Under the pieces are notes generated by a model, which had not been told where the DNA came from, made no database searches, and saw only the letters and a program-made list of their open reading frames with translations. The position numbers and the translations under genes are program-made. From positions 2,728,001 through 2,792,000 of the forward strand of contig JAJQJQ010000005.1 of NCBI GenBank assembly GCA_028622995.1: a stretch of DNA of 64,000 nt, in the 5' to 3' direction. The stretch's first letter is position 1; each line of letters opens with the position of its first letter. Source of the DNA: Panagrolaimus kolymaensis. Lineage: Eukaryota; Nematoda; Chromadorea; Rhabditida; Panagrolaimidae. Of the stretch, positions 44,450-58,417 are shown piece after piece.

Positions 44450-46666
44450 ATGTTTGGTTCCAATTTAATGGATTTTGATCATGATTTTGAAAGTCTTCAA
44501 AGTTCTTCAAATGGTTCAAGTACAACAACCATTGCTGGCGAAGCTGATAATAGTTTTATTGAGAAGCATAACATTTCAGCTAATGCTTATCAGGTTTGAA
44601 GCATCTCAATTTTTTAAAAGGATTATTTTAACTTTTACGTTTCAGCGCTTTAGTGGTGATGTCGATTTAACGTTTTCTGGCGATTTTGCTTTTCATGACC
44701 ACCCTTCATTTTTAAATGTAAGTTTTACTCGACTAAAACTTTTTTAGACAAAATTCAACAACAGCAAAAATTTCATCCAGAAATGAGTGATTTTTTTTTC
44801 TCTTTTTCAGAGAATTCGAAATCATTGTGAAAGTGCCATTATTGCATTTGAATCAGAAAAGCAATATCTTTTGAGTGATGTACTTTGTCAATGGGCAAGA
44901 AAACAACAAAAACTTAGCATTGGATGTGTTTGGACTCAATTAATGCATTATAATCAACTTCAAATTATTGATAATCAATTTGAATATTTTGGGGAATTAC
45001 TTGAACAAACTTTGACAGGACTTGAAATGCTCATTCAAGCCTATCCAAATAACGGATTTGATGAACTTTATTTAAGACTAAAGCGCATTGCTCATTATTT
45101 TTTATTTTTTTCCGTGATCATTTCCAAACAACCTTCATCAGTTATTGTAAAATGTGGTGTAGCCGATAAAAATAGACGAAGTCGATTTTGGTTTAATACC
45201 GAAATCAGAATTCTTGGAGGTCGAGCTTTTGGAATTCATCTTATACGCGAAAATGTTCTTTGTTATCTGATTACCGACGGAACTGCAGAAATAGTTTTGA
45301 ATAATGCGAATCACGAAATTTCTGAAAATGAAGAGTTTCTTCTTGATTTTCTCGACCCTCCGGTTGCTTTTACAAATATGGATAACCATGGTATTGCAGC
45401 ACAATTTGACGATATGGTAAAAACATATTTGTAAAGTTTTAGAATAAGAAATATGCGAATTAGTTTTCAGAGAATTTCCAAAAAAGATACTAATCAAAGT
45501 GAAAATGCTGCAATGAATTTTCAGCGTAACTCTAAAAAAGGTTTTTTTCGAAGAGAACGGGTTGCTGCGAGGCGATATTGTCTATGTTACAACATTCATA
45601 TCAACGTCAACCATGGAATAAATTTGATTGGAAAAAAACTTTCTTTACCATTTGCAATTTTGTGTGGACCCAATTTTGATGCAGAAGCACGGATATTTTT
45701 AGAGAGAAGCTTTGCAGACTTGGTTCGAAAACTGTTTTCTGATGAACTCCCTACTTATGTTTCATATACTGAGATGGCAAATGCTTTGGAAATGAAGTTT
45801 CAAGTAAGTTTTTTTCTGACGCTTACGAAATACATTTTTTTTATATTGTGTCATATTAGTCAATAATAGAAACTCCTCCAAAACATACAAATATTATTGA
45901 CGTAATTCAACCCAAACCTCTCAGCCACCAAGCAAAGGATCATATTATTAGCCGATTGAAACCAGATAATTCTGGACGAATAAAGTTAGAGAATTTTATG
46001 AAAGTTTGAGTCGCAGAAGAATTTAAAAAGAATTCCAAAACTGATGGGGAATGGGAAGTGGTATCTTTTTACGAATGGTATTTTAAATGCGCTGATCTTA
46101 TTAATAAACATTTATTTCAAATGTGGAATGATGGGTGAGATTCTTCATATTAATTATCGTAAATTTTGTAACACTAATATAGTAATAACATTCAAATGAT
46201 AAACATCCATCATAGAAATGTTTTGTGATTAAACACCGATTTTTTAGGTTAATTTACGGTTTTTGTTCAAAAGATGAAGCGGAACTACTTCTAAGAGAGC
46301 TTGAAAACCCAACACTATTAATACGATTTTCTGATTTCGAATATGGAAAAATTAAAGTTAGCTATAAAGATCAAAGAGGAGGTAACTAACAGTTTCTTTA
46401 ACTGGCGCCCACCATAATCCATAAACATCTATTTTATAGTTATCACGCATCATTGGTATAATAATCAAGAAATATCAGAGAGATTTCTCAGTCATGGACT
46501 TTTATCCAATTCAAAACTTTACGGTATCGAATATATTTATCCTAATATTCATTTGGAAAAAGCTTTGGAATCACAAATTTCTCATAATAATGATTTTATA
46601 AAACTATCTCGACGACTTATATCATTTACACCTGAATATTTTTATAATCAAAAAGCTGAAATATGA
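44450..46666 (+). CDS. STAT transcription factor with one in-frame TGA
   Basis: Seven exons (44450-44593, 44646-44717, 44811-45416, 45471-45803, 45860-46134, 46248-46381, 46440-46666) close in phase to 596 codons. A TGA at 46007-46009 (codon 435) interrupts exon 5. The product lacks the STAT N-terminal domain, as nematode STA proteins do. It has the coiled-coil end (WARKQQKLSIGCVWTQLMHY), a beta-rich DNA-binding part (FFRRERVAARRYCLCY; LPFAILCGPNFDAEARIFLERS), a linker (KADLINKH-like FKCADLINKHLFQMWNDG), and an SH2 domain with the phosphotyrosine-binding Arg503 in LLIRFSD. After SH2 a PEYFYNQ motif near the C terminus could hold the activating Tyr. The TGA falls just before the linker and SH2, so a terminated product could not dimerise. 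No splice site removes it convincingly. Confidence 0.8.
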
Positions 46667-47286
46667 CTATATATTTTTGAAACAAAAGGTATTCCATCTC
46701 CAAAATATTGTATTTTGTTATTGCATGTTTTGTTCATCTTTAAAATATTACTTCTTTTGTATTTTTTTATTGAATAATAAAAAACCGCTATGATTCCTTA
46801 AAACCTACACCTTTCATAAAATTTTATTATCAATGAATTCAAAACCAATAAATTAAAAATTTAATGGTGGCAAGAAAAAATTGGATGCACATATAAAAAA
46901 CTACAAAAAAACAACTTATTTCGTTTATTTATTATTTGTACAAAAAATTTGCTGCATTTTTATTTCTTTAACCATCCCTTGTTTTTATTTTCTTTAAAAA
47001 TAGAGTCCATAAACTTTTTGGAAGTTTTAACCTTTGAGAGACTACGTAGCCTAAAACTAAACAACAACAAAAAGTTTGCTTATTAAATGTTATTTTCTTT
47101 TTTTAGAAAAATTAATAACCTGTTTTTAAAGTAAAAAATGTTTAAAGTTTGATAAACAATTTTTCAATGAAAAGCTTGCAATGGAAATGGAAGAGAGTAT
47201 AAATATGATATTTGTTCTTCTCAGACTTTTTTAAATCATCACATTATTTTTTTTTAATATTTTGTTGATATTTTTATATTTAAAAA
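46667..47286. other. Intergenic, ABF gene promoter region
   Basis: STAT 3' flank with AATAAT/ATAAAA signals (~46774-46783), then AT-rich sequence and the ABF promoter. Confidence 0.45.
47198..47206 (+). promoter_or_regulatory. TATA box of the ABF gene
   Basis: GTATAAATATG about 88 bp before the ATG at 47287. Confidence 0.5.
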
Positions 47287-47579
47287 ATGTCAAAGATCCA
47301 AATCGTTTTTACTTTAACTTTTCTTTTTATTGCTTTGTTGTGTGAAACAGCAGAAGCAAAGGGAAAAATTATTTTAACTTCATGCGCTCGAATGGATACT
47401 CCAATCATTGGTAAACTTGCTGATGGAGCTTGTATCAGTTCTTGCAAATTTCAGGTATTCGCTTTAAATAACGTTTTTTTAGAGGATTAGATTTTTAGAA
47501 TTGTGCCACTGGAAATTGCAAAAAACGCAAAGGTCGTCCAGTATGTGCTTGTAGCCGATGTGATAAAGGCAGTGGTTAA
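47287..47579 (+). CDS. ABF-type nematode antimicrobial peptide (CS-alpha/beta)
   Basis: Two exons (47287-47454, 47499-47579) give 82 residues. A signal peptide (1-24) is followed by a CS-alpha/beta defensin domain with eight cysteines. The motifs SCARMDTPIIGK, GACISSCKFQNCATGNCKKR and RPVCACSRCDKGSG match the antibacterial factor family known from Ascaris and C. elegans (ABF). These peptides are secreted and disrupt bacterial membranes, mainly of Gram-positive cells. The intron falls between SCKFQ and NCATG inside the domain. The short mature length (about 57 residues) fits. Intact, with no sign of decay. It lies tail to tail with the CAP-protein gene. Confidence 0.95.
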
Positions 47580-47864
47580 TAGCTAGCGATTCTATGATAT
47601 AAGTAAAAAAAAAGTTTATACGGTATTTAAGAATTCACTGTACATAATTATTTATTTGTTTAATCCAATATTTTTTATTTGTTAAAATGCATACATTTTT
47701 TGCTTTTTAGTTAAAATTTTATTTATAAATATTTTTATTATGAATTTACCTAAAAATATTTTGGATATTGAATATACGGATTTTTATGTCTTTTTTTAAT
47801 TTTGCAAATAAACAAAACCAGCTATATTTTTTTTGCATTTTAACATTTATGAGGGTTTTGAACT

Positions 47865-49436
47865 TTAGGCTCTAACACAGAGACCATCGGACGTTGAACA
47901 TGTATCTCCAACTTGTGTGGTACAATCTAAATTAGTTGTACATCCGCCATTACCGAGTAATTGAACATCATAAACGGTTTGATTAATGTAATTACCACTA
48001 TAAAATATTTACCATTGGTTTATGAAATTTAAAAAAATGGGAAAAAACTTACGCAACATTGTATTGACAAACAAGATGGAAATAATTATCGGGGCAAAGT
48101 TTAGCTCCGCATCCAACTTCATATGTTTTTCCCCAAACTATTTGAGTGTAATGCCCTGCAGTCATGTCAGCAGGATATGTGAATTTATTAGTGGTTAAAT
48201 CAGTCATTCCATATTCTGGGAGTTCACTGTAATAAAGTTGAACTGACTAAAAGTTTTATAAAATTAGCACCATCCTCGTCGAGATTGGAACTTACTTGTC
48301 CACAAGCAGCTCCAAGATCACCTTTTGGGATCCAAGCCATATTCTCACCCCATCCAGTTCGAGATGAAGCAGCTGAATGGTTGGGGAATGGGCAAGTACT
48401 AGCCCAAGCTTGAGCATTCAATTCTAATTGGCAACTGTATTTGATTTTATACATATTTTTGCCTTTTGGAGCTCTTCTAACTCCATCAGGTCCAGCTGGT
48501 TCATTGCCTTTAATGACCAATGATCGATAATAATTATGCCAATCAACATATTGTTGACGAGCATAATCATTCATTTCTGGATTGGTTGGACAAATGGTAT
48601 TAATGGTTTGATCAGCTTTTGGTGGAGCAAGGCAAAGTCCATCACTGCATGTGGAACCAATAATGGCATTGCAATCTGCATCAACAACACAATTATCACC
48701 AGCAGTATAAAGCTTTTCATTTGAATATTGTCTAAAATAATATCTTTTGTTGGTATCGAAACGAATTAAATTTTAGGATAGTTTCTTACACTTGATCATA
48801 ATGGCATACGGTAAAATAACTTCCAGAACATAATGTGGAAGCACATCCAACATAAAGAAGTTTGGAACCAACAAATTTATTCCAATCTGCATTTGCAAGA
48901 TTATAAGAAAGTGTAGCATCCACGCCATTTGTGATGACGAGATTGATCAATCTCATAAAAGTTTTTTGCAATGCATCGGATTGTGAAGTAGCGGATGTCA
49001 TAAAAACAAGTTCTCCAGCGCCTTTATTGACGGTAGCATTGGAATATGCATATTGGCAATTGGAGGACCATGTATTTGCAGTGGTTTCAAGACCACAATC
49101 CCATTGCTAAAAATACGCTATCGTAGTTTTTTTTAAATTATGGTTTTAATGTGGTATGACTTATGATGGTAAGACAAAGATTGTTGTTTAGGTACAAAAA
49201 CTCACAAGCTCATAATAATTTTTAGCAGTTGGAAGAGATCCGCATTTATTCGGTGCTTTTCCTTTAGCCATGAGTTCACGATATTGTCGATTAACTTGTA
49301 ATGCAACATTACGAAAATCGTCAGTCATGGGACTTGAGCATCCAAATCCCGCAGCAAAAACATATTCGAAAATAAGAGAAAAATTAATAACAAAAACCCA
49401 TATGTTGCTGGAACTTCCGCAATGTAAAGCAACCAT
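47865..49436 (-). CDS. Secreted protein with two CAP (SCP/TAPS) domains
   Basis: Five exons (49436-49206, 49106-48790, 48731-48296, 48246-48053, 47997-47865) give 436 residues. The start at 49436 is the first Met of a moderately hydrophobic leader ([19 protein letters not shown]). Domain 1 (about 35-190) begins [25 protein letters not shown] and has WDCGLETTA and VGCAS...FTVCHYD, but lacks the GHYTQ motif. Domain 2 (about 215-390) has [37 protein letters not shown] and HLVCQYN. Cysteine-rich linker segments follow each domain ([30 protein letters not shown]). The layout is that of nematode VAP-type venom-allergen-like proteins, secreted by gland or sensory-sheath cells. The start of exon 1 is the least certain part. 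Confidence 0.88.
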
Positions 49437-50851
49437 TGCTGGAAGATGTTTAAAAAAGTGAGAAAAACCTATGAAATTTTTTGATTTAAGTATGATTTCA
49501 GAAATCCATGGTTTATTGTTTAGCAAAATTTTATAACATTATTTATCCACCTGTAATAAAATGTATTTTGATGGAACATGGGTTAATTTAAAAATTTATT
49601 TCTTTTGTTTTCTAAACCATAAAAAGGTAGCCATAAAGCAAAGTGATCAAGCTTTTTGGCTGTTTACTTTAAAATCAAGCTAAGGATAAGCTTGAGCTCT
49701 TAGGAAAAATCATGTACGAGAATTCAATGTTAAAAAAAAGACATGTTCAATGGTTATATTTTTATTTAATAAAAGAATAAAAGTCAAAGGCTATGCATTT
49801 AAAAAAAAGAAACGGATATTACATTGGATGACAGCTAGTTAAACAAGCACTGAAATTATTAAAAAAATGCATTTTCGACAATAGTTTTTATATTGGAAAG
49901 AAAATTTGTTTTAAACAAAATTCTTTTTTGGAAGAATAATAAAAAATGTGCAGCTTTCAAATTTATTTTAAGGTTTTACAAAATTATAAAATAATACTGT
50001 AGTGATTTGATACATACAAGGAAAAGGAGAAATATAACTTTGATGAAGAAAAAAAATTAATTTGGAAAATGACAAAGCTTTGAGGCAAATAGCTTAGTTC
50101 GTAATTTAATTAAAAAGTTGAGACAACAAGAAAAATAATTTTATGATGAAAATGAATACCATATTGCCACCTACAGTAATAAACTTCTGCCAACTTAAAA
50201 CTAAACTTGATGATAAGTATTTTTTGAGTTATAAAAAAACTATTAGTAAAAAAAAAGTAAGAACCGATTTTAGTATTTTTTGTGTTTCTTTCGAACAACT
50301 GATGATGATGCTTTTTGAAATGGTGATTGTTATTTAACCTTAACTTTATTTTTCTTTGGAGTTTTTGATTTTTGTTATTCAAGTATTCATTTAATGTTTT
50401 TAGCTTCTAAATAATAATTTAGTCATCCTTTTTTTACTACCTTATTTTAAACACTCGAATACAAAATCAAATTTAGCAGATGTCATCCTTTTTTTGACCA
50501 TTCTCGGTGGTTGCCAATGACCATTCATTCAATTCTTTTGTTCACATTCTCGTTTTCATCTTTTTAATAGGATTCAATTCTTTGATGTTTTCGTTTGTGA
50601 AATATTATTTTTAAGCAATCCTATTTTCGAAAGAGAAAAACGAAGGAGGATAGCAACCATGAATTATCTATTCAGAGGTGCATGTTTTTTTAGATTTTAG
50701 CATTTTGGTGGAGCTTCTTTCTTTTTCTTTCTTTTTTACACCGCTTAGCAACCCGACTAACTTCAATTTAAGTTTCGGATGCTACTTTACATTTCGGTGT
50801 TTTACGATTTTATTGTACCAAAGTAAAAAAGAAGAAATTTTGTAAGAAAAA
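49437..50851. other. Intergenic, divergent promoter region
   Basis: 1.4 kb between the CAP-protein gene and alpha-tubulin. The ORF on the minus strand at 50110-50382 is Asn/Lys/Phe-rich low complexity and not supported. Nothing else seen. Confidence 0.45.
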
Positions 50852-52893
<2,042 letters not shown>

Positions 52894-53050
52894 ACTCCCC
52901 AACTTTAATTTTCTCTCAAATGATCTCAACTTGATTAAATTTTTTTATAAAAAGGCAAGAAAAGATGAAACTTAAAAAAAGAAAATAGCACCACTTTTTT
53001 ATATAAATACTCAATTTTTTTTTGAAAGTAAAATAAATAAAATAACTTTC

Positions 53051-56000
53051 TCAATCAAAAAGCTGTTGTCCATCAATGATTCGGGAACGCTCTTGTTGAA
53101 TGAAACGTCGTCGAGCTCGTTGAAGTTCACGTCGATTGTGGTGGGCTTTTTGCCGAGATGGTAAAGGAACTATTCCATCAACAATAATTTGTTGTTCTCT
53201 TGGTCCATTTATTTTTGGCCTTTTTGGTCGAGGTTGAAGTTGAATTTCTGAATCCAAAATTTTCATAGGTGGAGGATGAATAATTTTACGTTTTTTTCCA
53301 ATCACGAGACTTTCAGCTGGTTGTGGAGGTTCTTTAACATAATTTTCAGTTGTTAATGCGAATTCAAGAATTTTATTCCATTTTACATTTTCACGTAATA
53401 ACTCCGCACTTCCAATAATGAATGTAGCCTTTTCACCTCGGGAAAGCGAAGTTAATAATCGTTGTTCATCAAATATAAAAGAATAGTGTTCTGAAAATAG
53501 GAGGGAAATTAAAACTTTGAATTTTATCTTATCGCTGGAAATTTAGAAACGACAAGCTTTTTTGAAAGTTTTTAATAACTTACGAGCATCATTTCCCAAT
53601 TCTTCGGCTTCAGCCATCGGAACAGGTATCCGCTGCAAAAGAAGTTTACCATTTTGAAAAATTGGAACATATCTTCGAGGATGTTTCCTTTCATCCAAAT
53701 TTCTTGTTGTTACAATAATTGCAACATCCGTTGTTTTACCATAAAATGCATCCACTGAAGAAACTTCAACAATTTTATCCAATTTTTCTTTTCTCAATGC
53801 TCGAAGAATATGTGTTCTTTGTCCTTCATAATAACAAAGTATTGTAATTTGAAGATGGTTATCAGTTTCAAGAACTCTTTGAATTGCATTGATTGCAGCA
53901 TACGTGTGATTTGGGTTATATCGAGTTGTGGGATATACACGCAAATCTCTTCCATCCATATCAATAAACATCAAAGGTCGATTTGGAGTTTTAAAATGTT
54001 CACTTTCAAGTGGCATTCGTTGAAGTAAAGATTCAATATTTCGATGAGGATAAAATAATTCTTTTATTGTTGCTGCTAGCCCAGGATTAAGATTGAAAGT
54101 TTTATTCAATTCTATGAAAGTGAAACTAGCTTGCATCATTTTCATTGCACTATCAAAACATTTAGGAATTTCTTGAATTCTAATTCCTTTATGATCAGGA
54201 TATTTCAAAATATCTCCAATTACAACAAGTTGTTCAAGATTTCGTGATTCTGTAATCATTGCAATAATATCATATGCAGTTGATTGATCAGCTTCATCAA
54301 CACATAAATGAGTAACATAATCACCAAGCGAAGGAAGTAATGAGATAAAAGTGTCATTATAAGCGATTATATAATTTGGTCGATAATATTTAAAAATAAT
54401 GTTGATCGCAGATTGAAGGGTTGTAAGTTCTGTTGAAGTAATTAAATCATCTGTAACGTTTCCAAGATCAAGTTCTTCATAATCGTTTGTTGAAGCTGAG
54501 TTTTCACCGCTTTCATTATCGGAGTCATTTTCATTCGGTTGGGGAAGATCGGGATAGAAATTAAAGCTTTCCTAAAATAAAATAAAAGTGGTTGAAACTT
54601 TTTTATAAAAGCATACAAAACTAATTTTTTGTTTTTTATTAACCCGAGACTTGATAGGAAATTTGTGAAAATGTTTATGGAAGGCCCATACTTAAAAAAC
54701 TCCCAATTTATTTAACTTACAGCCATTTCAATACCATCATAAAATTCCAAGCCATCAATATTTCCATGATATTGAGGACATACTTTAGCTTGAAAGCTCC
54801 AATGTGCTTTATTCAAAGTTTCCTTTTCTTCTCCACTCAACGCATAACGGGAATCGTTCAAAAGCATTTTCACGGTTGATGCAAACGATCCGTTTACCGT
54901 CGCTGAATTCAAATTAACCAAATTTAAAAGGCGAATATTTCCATCAATTAAAAGTTCAAGATATCGTTTATTCTTTTCAAGTTTTTTGATGAGCAAAGGT
55001 AAAGTTGAATATGAGCTAACAAGAACCAAACATTTGTCATAACATTTTGGTTCAATCAATTCTTGCAAAATTCCAGGAATGGCATAAACCATAGTTTCAG
55101 TTTTACCCATTTTACATCCTCCATTAATATAAACAATTTCTTCGCCATTTAATATTGCTTTAATAGCAGTTTTCTGAGCACATGTAAGCGAACAAAATTC
55201 CATATCTGCATCGAATTCAGCTTCAATAATTGGTGGAGGTATTTGACGAATATGAATGTTATTATTTTCTCCGCTTTCATTAATTGGAAGAAAAGCTGAT
55301 AGAATTCTTTTCTTGCTCGAACAATCTTTTAACCTTGAAAAGATATAATCTTTATCCGTTAATTTTGCATTGAAAGCTCTCAAATGGCAAAGCATATCAG
55401 TTCTCTCAATTTTATATGTGGTAACTCTAAGATCTTTTAATGATTCCAAATTCCATGTTTGAACCAAATAATTTGCATCCACAATAAAACCAATCATTGT
55501 TTCATTTTCCTTATAACTTGCACAACTAATTCGAATATAAACTGGCGAAGATTCAAGTAAAGTTGGAGGATCAATCCGCTTCAAAATAGCAATCATTCCA
55601 GGTCGAAAAATACTTTTTCCAACATTTTTTGATCTTTCACCAGTTTGAATTGCAAAAGATTTATAAATAATTTGAGCATGTTTGGGATTTTTTAAATTCC
55701 AAATCAGCGAACTTGTAAGAGCTTCAGCCATATCATTACGGTATAAGCATTCAAAAAAAGCAGCCGATGACAGAAGGTATTGAGAAAAATCATCACAAGT
55801 AACATCGCCAGCAATAGAAAGCTTTGTCGGCAAATAATAATCTTTAAAAACTCGAGTGGTATGAAGTGGAGTGAATGTTGCTAAAGCAGGAGGGACGATA
55901 GCTAAATCTTCTTGAATACTTATATGTGTGCCTCGAGGAAGAAGGATGAAATCAAAGCGTAAGCGAGTTCCAGGTTTCAATAATCTAAAAGTTATTTAGG

Positions 56001-56848
56001 ATAGAACTTTATTTTTTCAGACGATTATGTTAGGAGGAAAACGAAGCATCATTGAACGAAAAATAATACAGAAATGATAAACAAAAAATTTCAGGAAAAT
56101 CAAGTAATTTTAAGATTCAAAAAAAATCATGAATGACGATAACCAACTTTTTGAACTCCAAAACAATGTTTTCAATTCAAGTTTTACCATTGTGTTACAG
56201 AATGAATTTTCGATTAAAAGCTCCATTATATTATTGCTTATCAGGCAATGAAACAAAAATAGAGGATCCAATTTTTTATAATCAAAAAAAGACTTACTCT
56301 TTTGGAATGTTAATTAAAAATTTAGGTGGAATAAGCTTTTCACCCAATGTTTTGGTATCCGTCATATAAACTTGTAAACCCTTATTTAAAACTTTAGTAA
56401 TAAACCCAAGTTCAGAAAATTTAGGTAAAGTTGATTTTCGTTTTGATAAAAGTGCAATACCATGATGCCGAAGTAAAATACATCCATTTTCTCCATCATC
56501 AATTATTCGTTCATTTGAACGAGGAATGGCGAGATTTGAAAAAGCTTGAAATTGAGTTACATAAATTTCATCACCGATATCAAGAATTTTAAGATATGAA
56601 GCTCCTGGCGTTTTATGGATTGGAGGTGAAAATTTTGTGACATTATTTTTGATTGCTAAAACTGGCGGAGCTTGTAATTCAAAATCTTTTGAACATGCTC
56701 GAAGTAAAATAACACAATTAGGATTTTGTTGTCTTTGTACAACTCGATATGGTACATCTAATTCAAATAATATTCGAGGATGAGATTCCACTATTAAACA
56801 ATCATTGCTTAATGATGATGATGGGGAGGATGATATATTGGTATACAT
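53051..56848 (-). CDS. Divergent superfamily 1 helicase, 1080 residues
   Basis: Four exons (56848-56298, 55984-54721, 54571-53584, 53490-53051) give 1080 residues. The start is set by a splice-acceptor TTTCCAG two bases before the ATG, as for trans-spliced genes. The N-terminal ~450 residues are unfamiliar. The helicase core has a modified Walker A INGGCKMGKTET (Lys478), Walker B CVDEADQS (Asp697-Glu698), LNKTFNLNP (motif III-IV region), VSSVDAFYGKTTDVAIIV (motif V) and TSLSRGEKATFIIGS (motif VI), in DNA2/NAM7/UPF1-like order. The C terminus is basic with nuclear-type clusters (GKKRKI, PRPKRPKI). Unwinding of RNA or RNA:DNA is inferred. It lies tail to tail with tubulin and downstream of the RdRP gene in the same orientation. 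Confidence 0.85.
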
Positions 56849-56850
56849 TC

Positions 56851-56858
56851 CTGGAAAT
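56851..56858 (-). promoter_or_regulatory. Trans-splice acceptor of the helicase gene
   Basis: ATTTCCAG on the minus strand ends two bases before the ATG at 56848. No in-frame upstream exon fits, so a spliced-leader site is more likely than a cis intron. Confidence 0.55.
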
Positions 56859-58417
56859 AATAAACGTTTAAAAATCCGGGAAAGAAAAAATGCTTGTTGT
56901 TTGTTCGCAAGTCGCGACGCACACACAATTGGGTGAAAGTAAAATGGTGGAAGCAAAAAATATGGGGCAAAAGACAAAAAAAAGTGTATGGCTACTCTTC
57001 GAACAACAACAAAAAAAAAACGAAGAAAAGGTGTCATAAAAAAAATATAAGTCATAAGGCATAAATGAAAAAATTATAATAAACAAAATAGAAATCAAAG
57101 GAAAAAATCACACAAGTAAAAACATCAGCGAGAGAAATGCAAGTGCCAAATGTCAAATTTGCGCAGCACCAAATGCAGGGTAAGAAATTATGCCTGGCGC
57201 CATCTTTCTTAAAAAATGATGGTTTACGCAAAATATTCACATCTAAACTAAAATTTGTTAATTAAAGCTTATAATGTTAGTCATAACACTAACCTGGACG
57301 CCTATTTTTGCCCCAGTTAAAACAAAGATTGTTCAAACTAAAATGAAAAATAATAAAAAGCAATCAAAACTATAGAAAAAATGAAATGCATTGAAGGAAG
57401 GAAGATATTAGAAAATATAATTCTCACAACAACAAAAAAACTAAAAGCTTTTACACTTTATTTTCTTCTTTTCTAACAAAAGAAAGATCGGTGATGAAGA
57501 TTCATAACCAAAAATGTTACAACATTGTTGTTTCTTTCTCTTTCCGCTACCCCAGAAATAAAAATTTTTTTTCTCTTCATATTTTTTTTCAAAAGCATTG
57601 GCAATATGAAAAAGCTTTTTTTATCGACAATGTTTCAAAAGATCTTGATTAAAAAATACTAAAAGTGCACGGTTATTATTTGCTGAATGTGAAGAAAAAA
57701 AGATATCTTCCACTGATCATCATCACCCTATGTGTCACAGTAATTAACTTTAACCTTTATCACTGAATCAAACCGGCTCCGTTGCAATTACAAAAGTTCT
57801 GGATAATCTCATAAATATAAAACAACATCCGAATTCCATAAACCTGAACTCATCAATACTCTGACCATCACTGAAGACAGACTTTAATATTACAAAATTT
57901 AATGCAAACCATTCTTCACAATTTTTAAGTTCAGCAACCACAACTTTTTTTTAAATTATATCGGAAGACTTAATAGAGAAAGACATATCAGAAAAAAGCG
58001 AGTTAAAACGCATTACATACATGTTGGTGGGAAGAGAGAGAGAAAAAAAAACTCTTGTTCTATGACGCACATCCAGAGAGAAAAAAAAAGGAAAAATGCG
58101 CAACAGATAGCAAAGCGCGAGAAATGGCTTGTGCAACAACTGAACAAAGAGAAGATGGCAACAAGAAAAAAATGGAAGGTCATAAATGGGGTCAATTTTT
58201 AAAAGAAAGAAATACATAGAAATCATAAACAAAAACTAAGAATAAATCAAGCAAAAATTAAAGAAGGATAAAAGCTTAAAGAATTCCAATGTTACTTTTA
58301 AGAAAAATCACAAATCAATCAAATCCTGTCATCATTAACATTTTAAAAAATTTATTTAAACAAACATAACAAAACATACAAAGTTAAAAAAAACAAGAAA
58401 GATGTTACAGTGAGAGA
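56859..58417. other. Intergenic between RdRP and helicase genes
   Basis: 1.56 kb spacer, too long for a typical nematode operon gap. It holds the RdRP 3' flank and the region before the helicase trans-splice site. ORFs here are Phe-rich low complexity and rejected. No RNA gene seen. Confidence 0.5.

Noticed and set aside
50110..50382. 90-codon minus-strand ORF
   Set aside because: Composed of Asn, Lys, His and Phe runs; typical of AT-rich spacer.
57951..58232. Phe-rich minus-strand ORFs near the RdRP 3' flank
   Set aside because: Reverse complement of A-rich spacer; no signal peptide logic or homology.
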